From assembly GCA_902544085.1 (NCBI GenBank), contig CACCAP010000002.1, positions 1 through 64,000 of the forward strand: a stretch of DNA of 64,000 nt. The letters are read 5' to 3'. The position numbers and the translations under genes are program-made. This document shows, piece after piece, positions 9,832 to 17,736 of the stretch (position 1 is the stretch's first letter; each line of letters begins with the position of its first letter). This DNA is from an uncultured Bacteroidota bacterium (GTDB lineage: Bacteria; Bacteroidota; Bacteroidia; Flavobacteriales; Flavobacteriaceae). A model generated the notes under the pieces. That model was not told where the DNA came from, ran no database searches, and saw only the letters and a list, made by a program, of their open reading frames with translations.

Positions 9832-11397
9832 TTATTTATTGATTAATTTATCCAAAAGGTTTTTGGTAGAGGCATCGTGTTTAAGAATATTTTTTGATTC
9901 AATTTCTGTTAATAACTTACTGGCTAGAGATTTACCAAGTTCTACGCCCCATTGATCAAAACTAAATATGTTGAGTATGATTCCCTGAACAAAAACTTTA
10001 TGCTCATACATTGAGATAATCATTCCCATTGACTCTGGACTGACTTTATCAAATAAAATTGTATTGGATGGATTATTTCCCTCAAATTTTCTAAATGGAC
10101 TATCACCCATTGATCCTCCAACCATTAATGCCTGAGTCTGTGCAACAAAGTTTGACATAAGTTTGTTGTGTGCGTCATCATTGCCGTGTAATGAAGATTT
10201 AAAACCAATAAAATCACAGGGTATTAATTTTGTTCCTTGATGAAGTAATTGAAAAAATGCATGTTGTGAGTTAGTTCCTGTTCCCCCCCAAACAACAGTT
10301 CCGGTTTGATAATCAACTTTTTCAGAAAATCTATCTACACATTTTCCATTACTTTCCATGAGCATCTGTTGTAAATAGTTAGGTAAAAACTTAAGATATT
10401 CACTGTAGGGTAAAACAGCTTCTGTTTCACAACTCATAAAATTATTATACCAAATACTAATCAATGCCAAACACACAGGAATATTCTTATCATAATTTGA
10501 AACCTTAAAATGTTCATCCATTTTATTGGCTCCTTTTAGAAACTTTTCAAAATTTTCATACCCAATTGCTAATGAAACTGTTAATCCAACAGAACCCCAG
10601 ACAGAAAATCTTCCACCGACAAAATCATACATTTTAAAAATATTTTCCTTATCCAGACCAAATTCTAATGCATATTTAATATTGGAAGTAACTCCTATAA
10701 AATGCTTAGAAATATCATTAATTGATCTCTTTTCAAGAAATTCTTTGATTTTTTTAGCATTAGTTAATGTTTCCTGCGTTGTGAATGTTTTGGAAACAAT
10801 AACAAATAAAGTAGTCTCTGGGTTAATCACTTTTAAGATTTCTGAAAGGTGATCTCCATCAACATTTGATACAAAATGACAATTAAGTTCAGTTCTATAA
10901 AACCTTAAAGACTCAATAACCATGTTTGGTCCCAGATCAGATCCACCGATTCCAACATTTACTATGTCGGTTATTTTTTTATTTGTTGATCCTTTAGTTT
11001 TTCCAGATAAAATATCGCTTGTAAATTTTTTAATTTTTTGTCTATCAGAAAGAAGTTCTTTACCAATTTCAGAATTTAAATTAAAATCTCGCAATGCTGT
11101 GTGAAGAACCGATCTGTTTTCAGTTTCATTGATTTTGTCACCATTGAAAAGAGAGTTTATATTTTTTTTTAATTCACAATTCTCACATAATTCAAGTAAT
11201 AGTTCAAAAGTCTCTTTATCAATTATGTTTTTTGAAAAATCTAGAAACATATTTTCAAAATCAATAGAAAATTCTTCTATCCTGTTATTTGAGTTAGCAA
11301 AAAGATCAATAATTTTTGTATCAACAAGCTCCTCACTTTTTTTAAGTAGCATTTTCCATGCGGGTGTCATTGTGGGATTGATTTTGGAAAGACTCAT
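9832..11397 (-). CDS. pgi: Glucose-6-phosphate isomerase
   Basis: This 521-residue cytosolic enzyme interconverts glucose-6-phosphate and fructose-6-phosphate. The family signatures are present: GGRFSVWGSVGLTVSLA in the middle and NIFSFDQWGVELGK near the C-terminus. The segment GNDDAHNKLMSN carries the conserved active-site histidine. The length is in the range of short bacterial PGIs. It starts 1 nt after the stop of the M23 peptidase gene, and is the last gene of the minus-strand run uvrC, DUF3108, M23 peptidase, pgi. Confidence 0.97.
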   Translation of the reverse strand: MSLSKINPTMTPAWKMLLKKSEELVDTKIIDLFANSNNRIEEFSIDFENMFLDFSKNIIDKETFELLLELCENCELKKNINSLFNGDKINETENRSVLHTALRDFNLNSEIGKELLSDRQKIKKFTSDILSGKTKGSTNKKITDIVNVGIGGSDLGPNMVIESLRFYRTELNCHFVSNVDGDHLSEILKVINPETTLFVIVSKTFTTQETLTNAKKIKEFLEKRSINDISKHFIGVTSNIKYALEFGLDKENIFKMYDFVGGRFSVWGSVGLTVSLAIGYENFEKFLKGANKMDEHFKVSNYDKNIPVCLALISIWYNNFMSCETEAVLPYSEYLKFLPNYLQQMLMESNGKCVDRFSEKVDYQTGTVVWGGTGTNSQHAFFQLLHQGTKLIPCDFIGFKSSLHGNDDAHNKLMSNFVAQTQALMVGGSMGDSPFRKFEGNNPSNTILFDKVSPESMGMIISMYEHKVFVQGIILNIFSFDQWGVELGKSLASKLLTEIESKNILKHDASTKNLLDKLINK

Positions 11398-11398
11398 T

Positions 11399-12715
11399 TT
11401 ATGGTATAATACTTTTTAAATTTGACCCAAAGTTAGTTGATTTCATTTTATCTAACCTGGCTTTGACAGGTTTCATGTATGCAAGATACTCTTCCCTAAG
11501 TTTATTTGATATCGGCTTTGCCTCAGGAAGTTTTTGTTTTAAAGGGTCTACTTGTTTACCATTTTTCCAGAATCTATAGCATACGTGTGGCCCCGAGGTA
11601 TATCCAGTCATTCCAACCCTTCCGATTATATCCCCTTGATTAACATATGTTCCTACCTTTAAGCCTCTCTCTCTCATGTGTAAATATTGTGTTGAATAAG
11701 TTGCGTTGTGTTTAATTGTTACATAATACCCATTCCCCCTAGTGTAGCCTGACTTAACGACTCGTCCAGCTGCCGTAGCTCTAATTTCAGTTCCAACTGG
11801 TGCAGCGAAATCGGTACCATAATGAGGTTTGATTTTTCCGTAATACGCAATTTTTCTTCTTAGGTTAAATCTTGATGAAATTCTGCTAAATTGAACTGGC
11901 GAAAGAAGAAAAGCTCTTCTCAAATTTTTTCCATTTTCATCAAAATATTCATAGATATTTCTCAAACTGTCAGTCTTAAATTCAACAGCATAAAATGGTT
12001 TTCCCCTGTGTTCAAAAAATGCATTGTGTATTCTGTTTAAGCCTATATAGACGGAGTCATTAACGTATCTTGAAGTATACATTATTTTAAAATTATCTCC
12101 CTTTTCAAGTCTAAAAAAATCAATATTCCATGCATAGATTTCTGAGAGTTCATTTGTTAAAAGCGGGCTTAATTTTAAGCTTTCCATAGTTTCTGAAAGT
12201 GAACTGTAGATTGTTCCGGATGCTTCAAATTCTTTTAATTCAATTTTTTTTTGCCTTTTCTCAGCCCATATAGAATCAGATAATGAAACAACAACATAAT
12301 CCACAGGATTAGGCTGGTAGATGAATACTTTTGGTATTTCAAGAGAATCTTTTGAGTAAAGAACTGTGTAAGGCCTACCAATATTAATTTTTCTAATATT
12401 GAATACTTTGTTTGTGGCTTGTACGATGTTGTAAATTTTAGGGTAAAATAGATTATTATTTTCTAAAATTTGACCAAAAGAATCTCCATTTTGTATGGTA
12501 TCACGTTTTACATTGTAATCATTTAAAACATAACCAAATTCCTCAATGATTTTTTCTTTTTTTTCAATATCTATTAAATTTACTGAGTCATTGGAACTAC
12601 AGAAAAATAAATTATAGCAAACCACTACCAGGCCTAGAAATAGAAAAATTTTCAATGTCAAACTTTTTAAGTTTATATTCTCCTTTTTTTTATCACTATT
12701 AAAATTCTCAAGCAT
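11399..12715 (-). CDS. M23-family peptidoglycan endopeptidase, membrane-anchored
   Basis: This 438-residue protein has one N-terminal membrane segment (about 22-40), a periplasmic region with a LysM/OapA-like part (about 60-250) and a C-terminal M23 metallopeptidase domain (about 290-392). Zinc ligands His298 and Asp302 lie in KPHYGTDFAAP, and the catalytic-region His346 in QYLHM. The last motif, normally HxH, reads GPHVCYRFW (His377, Cys379), so the usual third zinc-binding histidine is a cysteine. I have seen this form in Bacteroidetes homologues, so it is probably a lineage trait and not damage. It is inferred to cut cross-links between peptidoglycan stems. Confidence 0.93.
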   Translation of the reverse strand: MLENFNSDKKKENINLKSLTLKIFLFLGLVVVCYNLFFCSSNDSVNLIDIEKKEKIIEEFGYVLNDYNVKRDTIQNGDSFGQILENNNLFYPKIYNIVQATNKVFNIRKINIGRPYTVLYSKDSLEIPKVFIYQPNPVDYVVVSLSDSIWAEKRQKKIELKEFEASGTIYSSLSETMESLKLSPLLTNELSEIYAWNIDFFRLEKGDNFKIMYTSRYVNDSVYIGLNRIHNAFFEHRGKPFYAVEFKTDSLRNIYEYFDENGKNLRRAFLLSPVQFSRISSRFNLRRKIAYYGKIKPHYGTDFAAPVGTEIRATAAGRVVKSGYTRGNGYYVTIKHNATYSTQYLHMRERGLKVGTYVNQGDIIGRVGMTGYTSGPHVCYRFWKNGKQVDPLKQKLPEAKPISNKLREEYLAYMKPVKARLDKMKSTNFGSNLKSIIP

Positions 12716-12721
12716 ATAAAT

Positions 12722-13531
12722 TTATTCTACTATAATATTAAAGGGGTTTAATAGTCCTCTGAATCTAAAAAGATCAGCAGTAATTGAGCCAACCCTAAGA
12801 TTAGCTTTGACTTTTATTGGAATTCTATTTTTATCATTTGTAACCCATAAAGATATACCTTCATTATCCCTAAAAACTCTCCCTGATTCCATGAAGGGAG
12901 TAAATTTCATGCATTCAACCATACCAAATTTTGTTTTCAAAATTTCTTTTCCTAAATATTTCATTTTAAAAGGATAGTTTTCGGCACTGAAAAATATATT
13001 TACAAAAATATAATCATTTGGTTTAAGTTGTCTTATATCTAAGTGCTTTCTGAGAAAATAAAAGGTTGAGACTAAATCTTGAATATCGTCTAAAAGTTTT
13101 ATTTCTCTTTCATTTCCATTTAAAATATTTTTGAAATAACCAATATTATTTGTGTGGTCAAAGGTTGTTTCAGAATTTCTAATATAGCCTCCCTCATATA
13201 TGTCTCTAACGGATTTTATTGGCCTAACAAAATCTTTTTCGAAATAGCTTTCATATAAATCTTCAACTTTGAAAAAAAGTCTAGCCATCCCAGTCGTTCT
13301 ACCAATTGCGGATGCTTTATAAATTTTTTTTCCGTTTTGATTTATTTCATTTAAAGAAAGTGAAGCATAACTCGTATTAAAAAACCCGTACTTTAGTTTG
13401 TATTCAAGAATTTCTCCGTCAGCAAATGAATTATAATTATTACCATACAAGTTTTCTACTTGCGAATTGACTCTTGAGGAAAAAACAATTAAGCAAATTG
13501 TGATTTTAATTATTAATTTAAATTTTTTCAA
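12722..13531 (-). CDS. DUF3108 domain protein, periplasmic
   Basis: This 269-residue protein has a cleavable signal peptide (about 1-24, ending VNSQ) and a DUF3108 domain: FADGEILEYKLKYGFF near the start, a YESYF segment, and FRFRGLLNPF near the end. DUF3108 proteins are predicted beta-rich periplasmic proteins related to LolB-type folds; no reaction is known. The start overlaps the end of uvrC by 14 nt, and the M23 peptidase gene follows after 6 nt, so a cell-envelope role is likely by context. Confidence 0.88.
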   Translation of the reverse strand: MKKFKLIIKITICLIVFSSRVNSQVENLYGNNYNSFADGEILEYKLKYGFFNTSYASLSLNEINQNGKKIYKASAIGRTTGMARLFFKVEDLYESYFEKDFVRPIKSVRDIYEGGYIRNSETTFDHTNNIGYFKNILNGNEREIKLLDDIQDLVSTFYFLRKHLDIRQLKPNDYIFVNIFFSAENYPFKMKYLGKEILKTKFGMVECMKFTPFMESGRVFRDNEGISLWVTNDKNRIPIKVKANLRVGSITADLFRFRGLLNPFNIIVE

Positions 13532-15332
13532 AGGCTTCTAAAATTTTTTTTGCTTTGTCACCCCCAATTTCTTCCTTGATTTCTTCAAATGAAAGTTTTT
13601 TAATCATTGCAAGAGACTTGTACTTTTTCAAAAGTTTATTTTTGGTTATTTCACCAACACCATCAATTTTATCAAAAATCGAAGACATTGCATTTTTCAC
13701 TCTTTTACTTTTATGAAACTCAATTCCAAACCTATGAGCTTCATTTCGTAAATTTTGAATAACCTTTAATGACTCAGATTTTTTATTTAGGTACAATGGA
13801 ATGGAATCGCCAGGAAAATAAATTTCCTCTAATCTTTTTGCTATTCCAATAATTGTTACTTTTTTTTCAATATTCAATTTCTTTAAACTTTTTACAGCTG
13901 AACTTAGTTGGCCTTTGCCTCCATCAATAACTATTAATTGTGGTAAAGATTTCTTTTCTTCAATTAGTCTTCTGTATCTCCTGAAAACAACTTCTTCCAT
14001 GGATGCAAAATCATTTGGACCGCTTACTGATTTAATATTGTATTTCCTATAATTAGATTTGGATGCCTTTGCATTCATAAAAACAACACATGCAGCAACG
14101 GTATTAGTTCCTTGAATATTCGATATATCAAAACACTCGATGTGAGAAGGAATATCATTCATTTTTAAATCAATTTTTAGTTGATTCAAAATTCTATTAG
14201 AATGTTTTTCAGGATCCAATATTTGGATTTGTTTTAGTCTCTCAATTCTAAATGATTTAGCATTTTTGATAGATAAATCCAACAATTTCTTCTTATCACC
14301 TAGCCTTGGAATTATAAACTTTGTATTTATTTCATTTGATAAATCATAATTAGATATTACGGTGTTAGAATTTGATTTAAATTTTTCTCTTGAATCAATA
14401 ATGACCAAACTTAAAATATCACTTTCTTTTTCATCTAATTTTTTCTTTATCTCTTTATTTTGGAATCTTATTACTCTACCATGAGCTATTTGAAGATAAT
14501 TGGTATACGCATACTCAGAGTCTGATATAATACTGAAGACATCAATGTTATTTAATTTGTTGCTTACAACAGTGGATTTAGATTGATAATTTTCTAGTAA
14601 AAGTAGATTTTCTTTAATCTTTTGTGCATCTTCATACTCAAGATTCTTAGAGAATTTCAACATACTCTTCTTAAGTAGATTTTTCACATCTTTTAAATTG
14701 CCCTTTAAAATTTTTTTTATTGAGGAAATATTTTGATTATAATGTTCTTCAGAAAGAGAATCTTTCCCTTTTTCACTAGAGAAATTTAGAATTATTGATT
14801 GCCCCTTTTTTTTATATATGTTTAGATACAACGGCGAATTAATTTTTTTAAGCTTATTTGGACTAAAGTTATAATTGCTTGATCTTATTGGATATAAATT
14901 ATTAATCAAGTTCAATAGAATGTATACGTATTTTACATTCGTGTATGGTCCAAAATACTCTGAGCCGTCGCTAATTACTTTTCTAGTGAGATAAACTCTT
15001 GGAAATCTTTCGTTTTTTATACAAATCCACGGATATGTTTTATCATCTCTTAAAAGAATATTGTATTTAGGCTGATTTTTCTTAATTAAGGAATTTTCTA
15101 AAAGAAGAGCATCGGATTCTGAATAAACTACAGCATGTTCTATTCTACTAATATTTTTAACTAGGTTAATAGTCTTACGTGACTTTATGTTTTTTTGGAA
15201 ATATGATGAAACTCTTTTCTTTAAATTTTTTGCTTTCCCTACGTATATTATAATATTTTCTTTGTTGAAAAATTGGTAAACACCAGGCTCTTCGGGAATG
15301 GTTTGAAACATTATTTTACCATCTTTAGCCAT
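13518..15332 (-). CDS. uvrC: UvrABC excision nuclease subunit C
   Basis: This 604-residue subunit makes both DNA incisions in nucleotide excision repair. The N-terminal GIY-YIG nuclease (about 12-95) has PGVYQF, IYVGKAKNLKKR and the conserved SSYFQ. A UVR motif lies about 205-240. The C-terminal RNase H-like endonuclease has ECFDISNIQGT and VIDGGKGQLSSA, and a helix-hairpin-helix tail (KIDGVGEITKNKLLKKY) ends the protein. The start could be the ATG at 15332, or seven codons later at 15311; the family tolerates either. It leads the minus-strand run through pgi and is divergent from the cyclo-ligase gene. Confidence 0.97.
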   Translation of the reverse strand: MAKDGKIMFQTIPEEPGVYQFFNKENIIIYVGKAKNLKKRVSSYFQKNIKSRKTINLVKNISRIEHAVVYSESDALLLENSLIKKNQPKYNILLRDDKTYPWICIKNERFPRVYLTRKVISDGSEYFGPYTNVKYVYILLNLINNLYPIRSSNYNFSPNKLKKINSPLYLNIYKKKGQSIILNFSSEKGKDSLSEEHYNQNISSIKKILKGNLKDVKNLLKKSMLKFSKNLEYEDAQKIKENLLLLENYQSKSTVVSNKLNNIDVFSIISDSEYAYTNYLQIAHGRVIRFQNKEIKKKLDEKESDILSLVIIDSREKFKSNSNTVISNYDLSNEINTKFIIPRLGDKKKLLDLSIKNAKSFRIERLKQIQILDPEKHSNRILNQLKIDLKMNDIPSHIECFDISNIQGTNTVAACVVFMNAKASKSNYRKYNIKSVSGPNDFASMEEVVFRRYRRLIEEKKSLPQLIVIDGGKGQLSSAVKSLKKLNIEKKVTIIGIAKRLEEIYFPGDSIPLYLNKKSESLKVIQNLRNEAHRFGIEFHKSKRVKNAMSSIFDKIDGVGEITKNKLLKKYKSLAMIKKLSFEEIKEEIGGDKAKKILEAFEKI

Positions 15333-15372
15333 CGGACTAAAATAATTATTTTATTTGTTACATATTTTGAAA

Positions 15373-15936
15373 ATGAATAAAAATCAGATTAGAAAAAAAT
15401 ATAAAGATTTGAGAAAAAAATTAGGTGAGCCAGAGCTAAATAATTTAAGTGATAAAATTTTTCAACAAGCTCTAAAGTTAAAAATCTGGAACAAAAATAA
15501 TTTTATGCTGTATAAATCGATTAAATCTAAAAAAGAAGTTGATACATCTAGTTTTTTTCAAATTTTAAATTCAGATTCAAAAAAAATTCTGTACCCCAAA
15601 ATCAATTTTAAAAAAAATATCATAAATGCTTTTTTATTCACGAACAAAACATGCTTTGAAATGAATAAATATGGAATTGAGGAACCTAATAGTAATTTAA
15701 TTTTTGATCCAAAAATGATTGAGGTCGTTTTTATACCATTACTTTCCTTTGATATGAGGGGTAATAGAGTCGGTTATGGGTCAGGTTTTTACGACAAGTT
15801 TTTGAAAGAATGTAATTCCAATACATTAAAAATTGGCTTGTCATTTTTTAAGCCAGAGAATTTAATTGAAGATACAAATTCATTTGATGTCAAGTTAGAC
15901 ATGTGTATAACACCTCAAAAAGTTTTTAGCTTTTAG
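15373..15936 (+). CDS. 5-formyltetrahydrofolate cyclo-ligase
   Basis: This 187-residue ATP-dependent enzyme returns 5-formyl-THF to 5,10-methenyl-THF. The N-terminal basic motif (KNQIRKKYKDLRKKL) and the signature RGNRVGYGSGFYDKFL are present. I start at the ATG at 15373; an in-frame TTG at 15355 would add six residues. It is a single gene between uvrC (divergent) and lspA (convergent), with an 11-bp overlap with the lspA end. It corresponds to ygfA/fau in E. coli. Confidence 0.94.
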   Translation: MNKNQIRKKYKDLRKKLGEPELNNLSDKIFQQALKLKIWNKNNFMLYKSIKSKKEVDTSSFFQILNSDSKKILYPKINFKKNIINAFLFTNKTCFEMNKYGIEEPNSNLIFDPKMIEVVFIPLLSFDMRGNRVGYGSGFYDKFLKECNSNTLKIGLSFFKPENLIEDTNSFDVKLDMCITPQKVFSF

Positions 15937-16567
15937 AAAAAAAAGTTTTATAATTAATAATTATTAAAAATATTGCAATTGAAATTGAGGCATCTGCGAT
16001 ATTAAATACCGGTTCAAAAAATACAAAATCTTCACCACCAACTAGGGGGAACCAACTGGGCCACGTCCAATTAAACATCGGGAACTGAAACATATCAACA
16101 ACACTCCCGTGAAATAAACTTTCATATCCATTTCCAATAGACAATGTAGCTACTTTAAAATAACTATCTGTAAAAATATAACCATAAAAAACAGAATCAA
16201 TTGCATTTCCAATAGCTCCAGCAAGAATTAATGACAACACAATTGAATTAATATTTTTTAAACCAATTTTGATTGACTGTTTAAGCCAAAAGAAAATAAA
16301 ACCTATTGCAATAATTCTAAACAATGTCAAAATTAGTTTTGCGGATCTTTCACCAATAAAGGGCAGGAAATCATTAATAGATGCACCCCAAGCCATTCCT
16401 TTATTTTCAACAAACAATAACTTAAACCAGCTGTAATCAAATAAAATTTGATCACTATAAATGGTTAGTGGAAAATTGAGTTTTATATATATTTTTAAAA
16501 ATTGATCAAGAATTAGAATTCCAACAATAATTAATATGCAATGATGAAACTCAAGCCTTTTTTTCAT
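15926..16567 (-). CDS. lspA: Lipoprotein signal peptidase (signal peptidase II)
   Basis: This 213-residue inner-membrane aspartyl protease cleaves prolipoprotein signal peptides after lipid transfer. There are four membrane segments. The conserved motifs are ENKGMAWG, the catalytic Asp region GAIGNAIDS, and the second Asp in FNIADASIS. The protein is longer than the roughly 160-residue enterobacterial form because of loops between motifs, as is common in Bacteroidetes. I start at the ATG at 16567; an upstream TTG at 16579 would add MRVQ. The start overlaps the DUF1338 gene by 17 nt, and the end overlaps the convergent cyclo-ligase gene by 11 nt. Confidence 0.95.
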   Translation of the reverse strand: MKKRLEFHHCILIIVGILILDQFLKIYIKLNFPLTIYSDQILFDYSWFKLLFVENKGMAWGASINDFLPFIGERSAKLILTLFRIIAIGFIFFWLKQSIKIGLKNINSIVLSLILAGAIGNAIDSVFYGYIFTDSYFKVATLSIGNGYESLFHGSVVDMFQFPMFNWTWPSWFPLVGGEDFVFFEPVFNIADASISIAIFLIIINYKTFFSKS

Positions 16568-17342
16568 TTGTACTCTCAAAAATATGATTGGCAGAATTAG
16601 TTATAAATCCATCAAAGCCATTGTACCTATATGCAAATTCATAATAACATCCCGGTATTTCGAAATCACCATCTGAGAACTTAACAAGAATATTTTTTGC
16701 CATTATTGAAGATTGTTCCAAACCAATATTTGATGAACCTTTTATTTCCCCACCGGATGAATTTATTTCAAAACCATTTTGTTTTAAAAAAAGATTTATC
16801 TGCTTAAGATTTTTAAAAAAAGTACAATCAGTTACGCTGACAGTAAAATGGTTTGCAATATAACCATGTGACAGTACCCAGGCAGCATAATCAGATTCAT
16901 CTTGAACTTTTTTATAATCTAAATATGATATTTTTTCCCAAGGAGTACCATTTGTTAAGAATAAAGGATCACTTAACTCTTTGTCATCAATATTGTCAAT
17001 AATCATGTTAATTTTATTTTGAAATTCAGTTGAGAAATCTTGTATTCTCAATTCACTGATGAATATTCTTGGAAGTTTATCATCGGGATGAACATAATAT
17101 GAAGCATCAAGTTTTTTTTGATCAAAATGTAAGTCTTCAACAAAATTATATCCTGAATTCACAAAAAATTCAGCCAACTTATTTTTGTTTACTTTTTTAT
17201 GATTGAAGGTTCTAAGAGCAATGTGGTCATTAACGATTTCAGATTGCTCTTTTGACTCAATCAATTTAAGAACTTCTTTGATGTGTGGATTTAAACCTGT
17301 ATATGTTTTCCACATCTCATTTAGAAGGTCATGGATTTTCAT
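16551..17342 (-). CDS. DUF1338 protein, 2-oxoadipate dioxygenase/decarboxylase family
   Basis: This 263-residue protein belongs to the HglS/YdcJ family of Fe(II) enzymes; the characterised member converts 2-oxoadipate to D-2-hydroxyglutarate in D-lysine breakdown. The metal triad is visible: His40 in DHIALRTF, His165 in ANHFTVSV and Glu235 in CYYEFAYRY. Arg44, four residues after the first His, fits the substrate-binding Arg. It lies between a DksA-like gene (5 nt gap) and lspA (17-nt overlap). No lysine catabolic genes are nearby, so the true substrate is open. Confidence 0.85.
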   Translation of the reverse strand: MKIHDLLNEMWKTYTGLNPHIKEVLKLIESKEQSEIVNDHIALRTFNHKKVNKNKLAEFFVNSGYNFVEDLHFDQKKLDASYYVHPDDKLPRIFISELRIQDFSTEFQNKINMIIDNIDDKELSDPLFLTNGTPWEKISYLDYKKVQDESDYAAWVLSHGYIANHFTVSVTDCTFFKNLKQINLFLKQNGFEINSSGGEIKGSSNIGLEQSSIMAKNILVKFSDGDFEIPGCYYEFAYRYNGFDGFITNSANHIFESTNEKKA

Positions 17343-17347
17343 AAAAA

Positions 17348-17734
17348 TTATGACATTTTATTTTTTGCCTCTATACTAAGTGTTGCATGTGGAACAAGTT
17401 CAAGTCTTTTTTTTGTAATTAGTTTCCCAGTAACTCTACATATTCCATATGTTTTGTTTTCAATTCTAATCAAGGCATTTTTGAGATCTCTTATAAATTT
17501 TTCTTGCCTAATTGCTAATTGTGTATTTGCTTCTTTAGACATAGTTTGTGATCCTTCCTCAAACGCTTTGAAGGTTGGGGAGGTATCCTCCGTTCCGTTG
17601 TCTCCATCGTTCATGTATGCACTTCTAATCAGACCAAGGTCGTTCTGAGCTTTACTAATTTTTTCTTCAATAATTTTTTTGAATTTTGCAAGTTCTTTAT
17701 CAGAGTACCTTACAACTGTATTATCCTTATCCAT
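17348..17734 (-). CDS. TraR/DksA-family regulator with degenerate zinc finger
   Basis: This 128-residue protein has a coiled-coil half (about 1-90) and a C-terminal DksA-like finger. The finger reads YGICRVTGKLITKKRL and continues VPHATLSIEAK, so only one of the four expected zinc cysteines is present. DksA-type proteins act through the RNA polymerase secondary channel; that role is assumed by family only. The gene begins 2 nt after ileS and is 5 nt from the DUF1338 gene, forming ileS-dksA-like-DUF1338-lspA. An ileS-dksA/traR-lspA order is a common Bacteroidetes arrangement. Confidence 0.86.
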   Translation of the reverse strand: MDKDNTVVRYSDKELAKFKKIIEEKISKAQNDLGLIRSAYMNDGDNGTEDTSPTFKAFEEGSQTMSKEANTQLAIRQEKFIRDLKNALIRIENKTYGICRVTGKLITKKRLELVPHATLSIEAKNKMS

Positions 17735-17736
17735 AA

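Noticed and set aside
17331-17648. Plus-strand frame across the DksA-like gene
   Set aside because: The minus-strand gene has clear family motifs and tight operon spacing; the plus frame does not.
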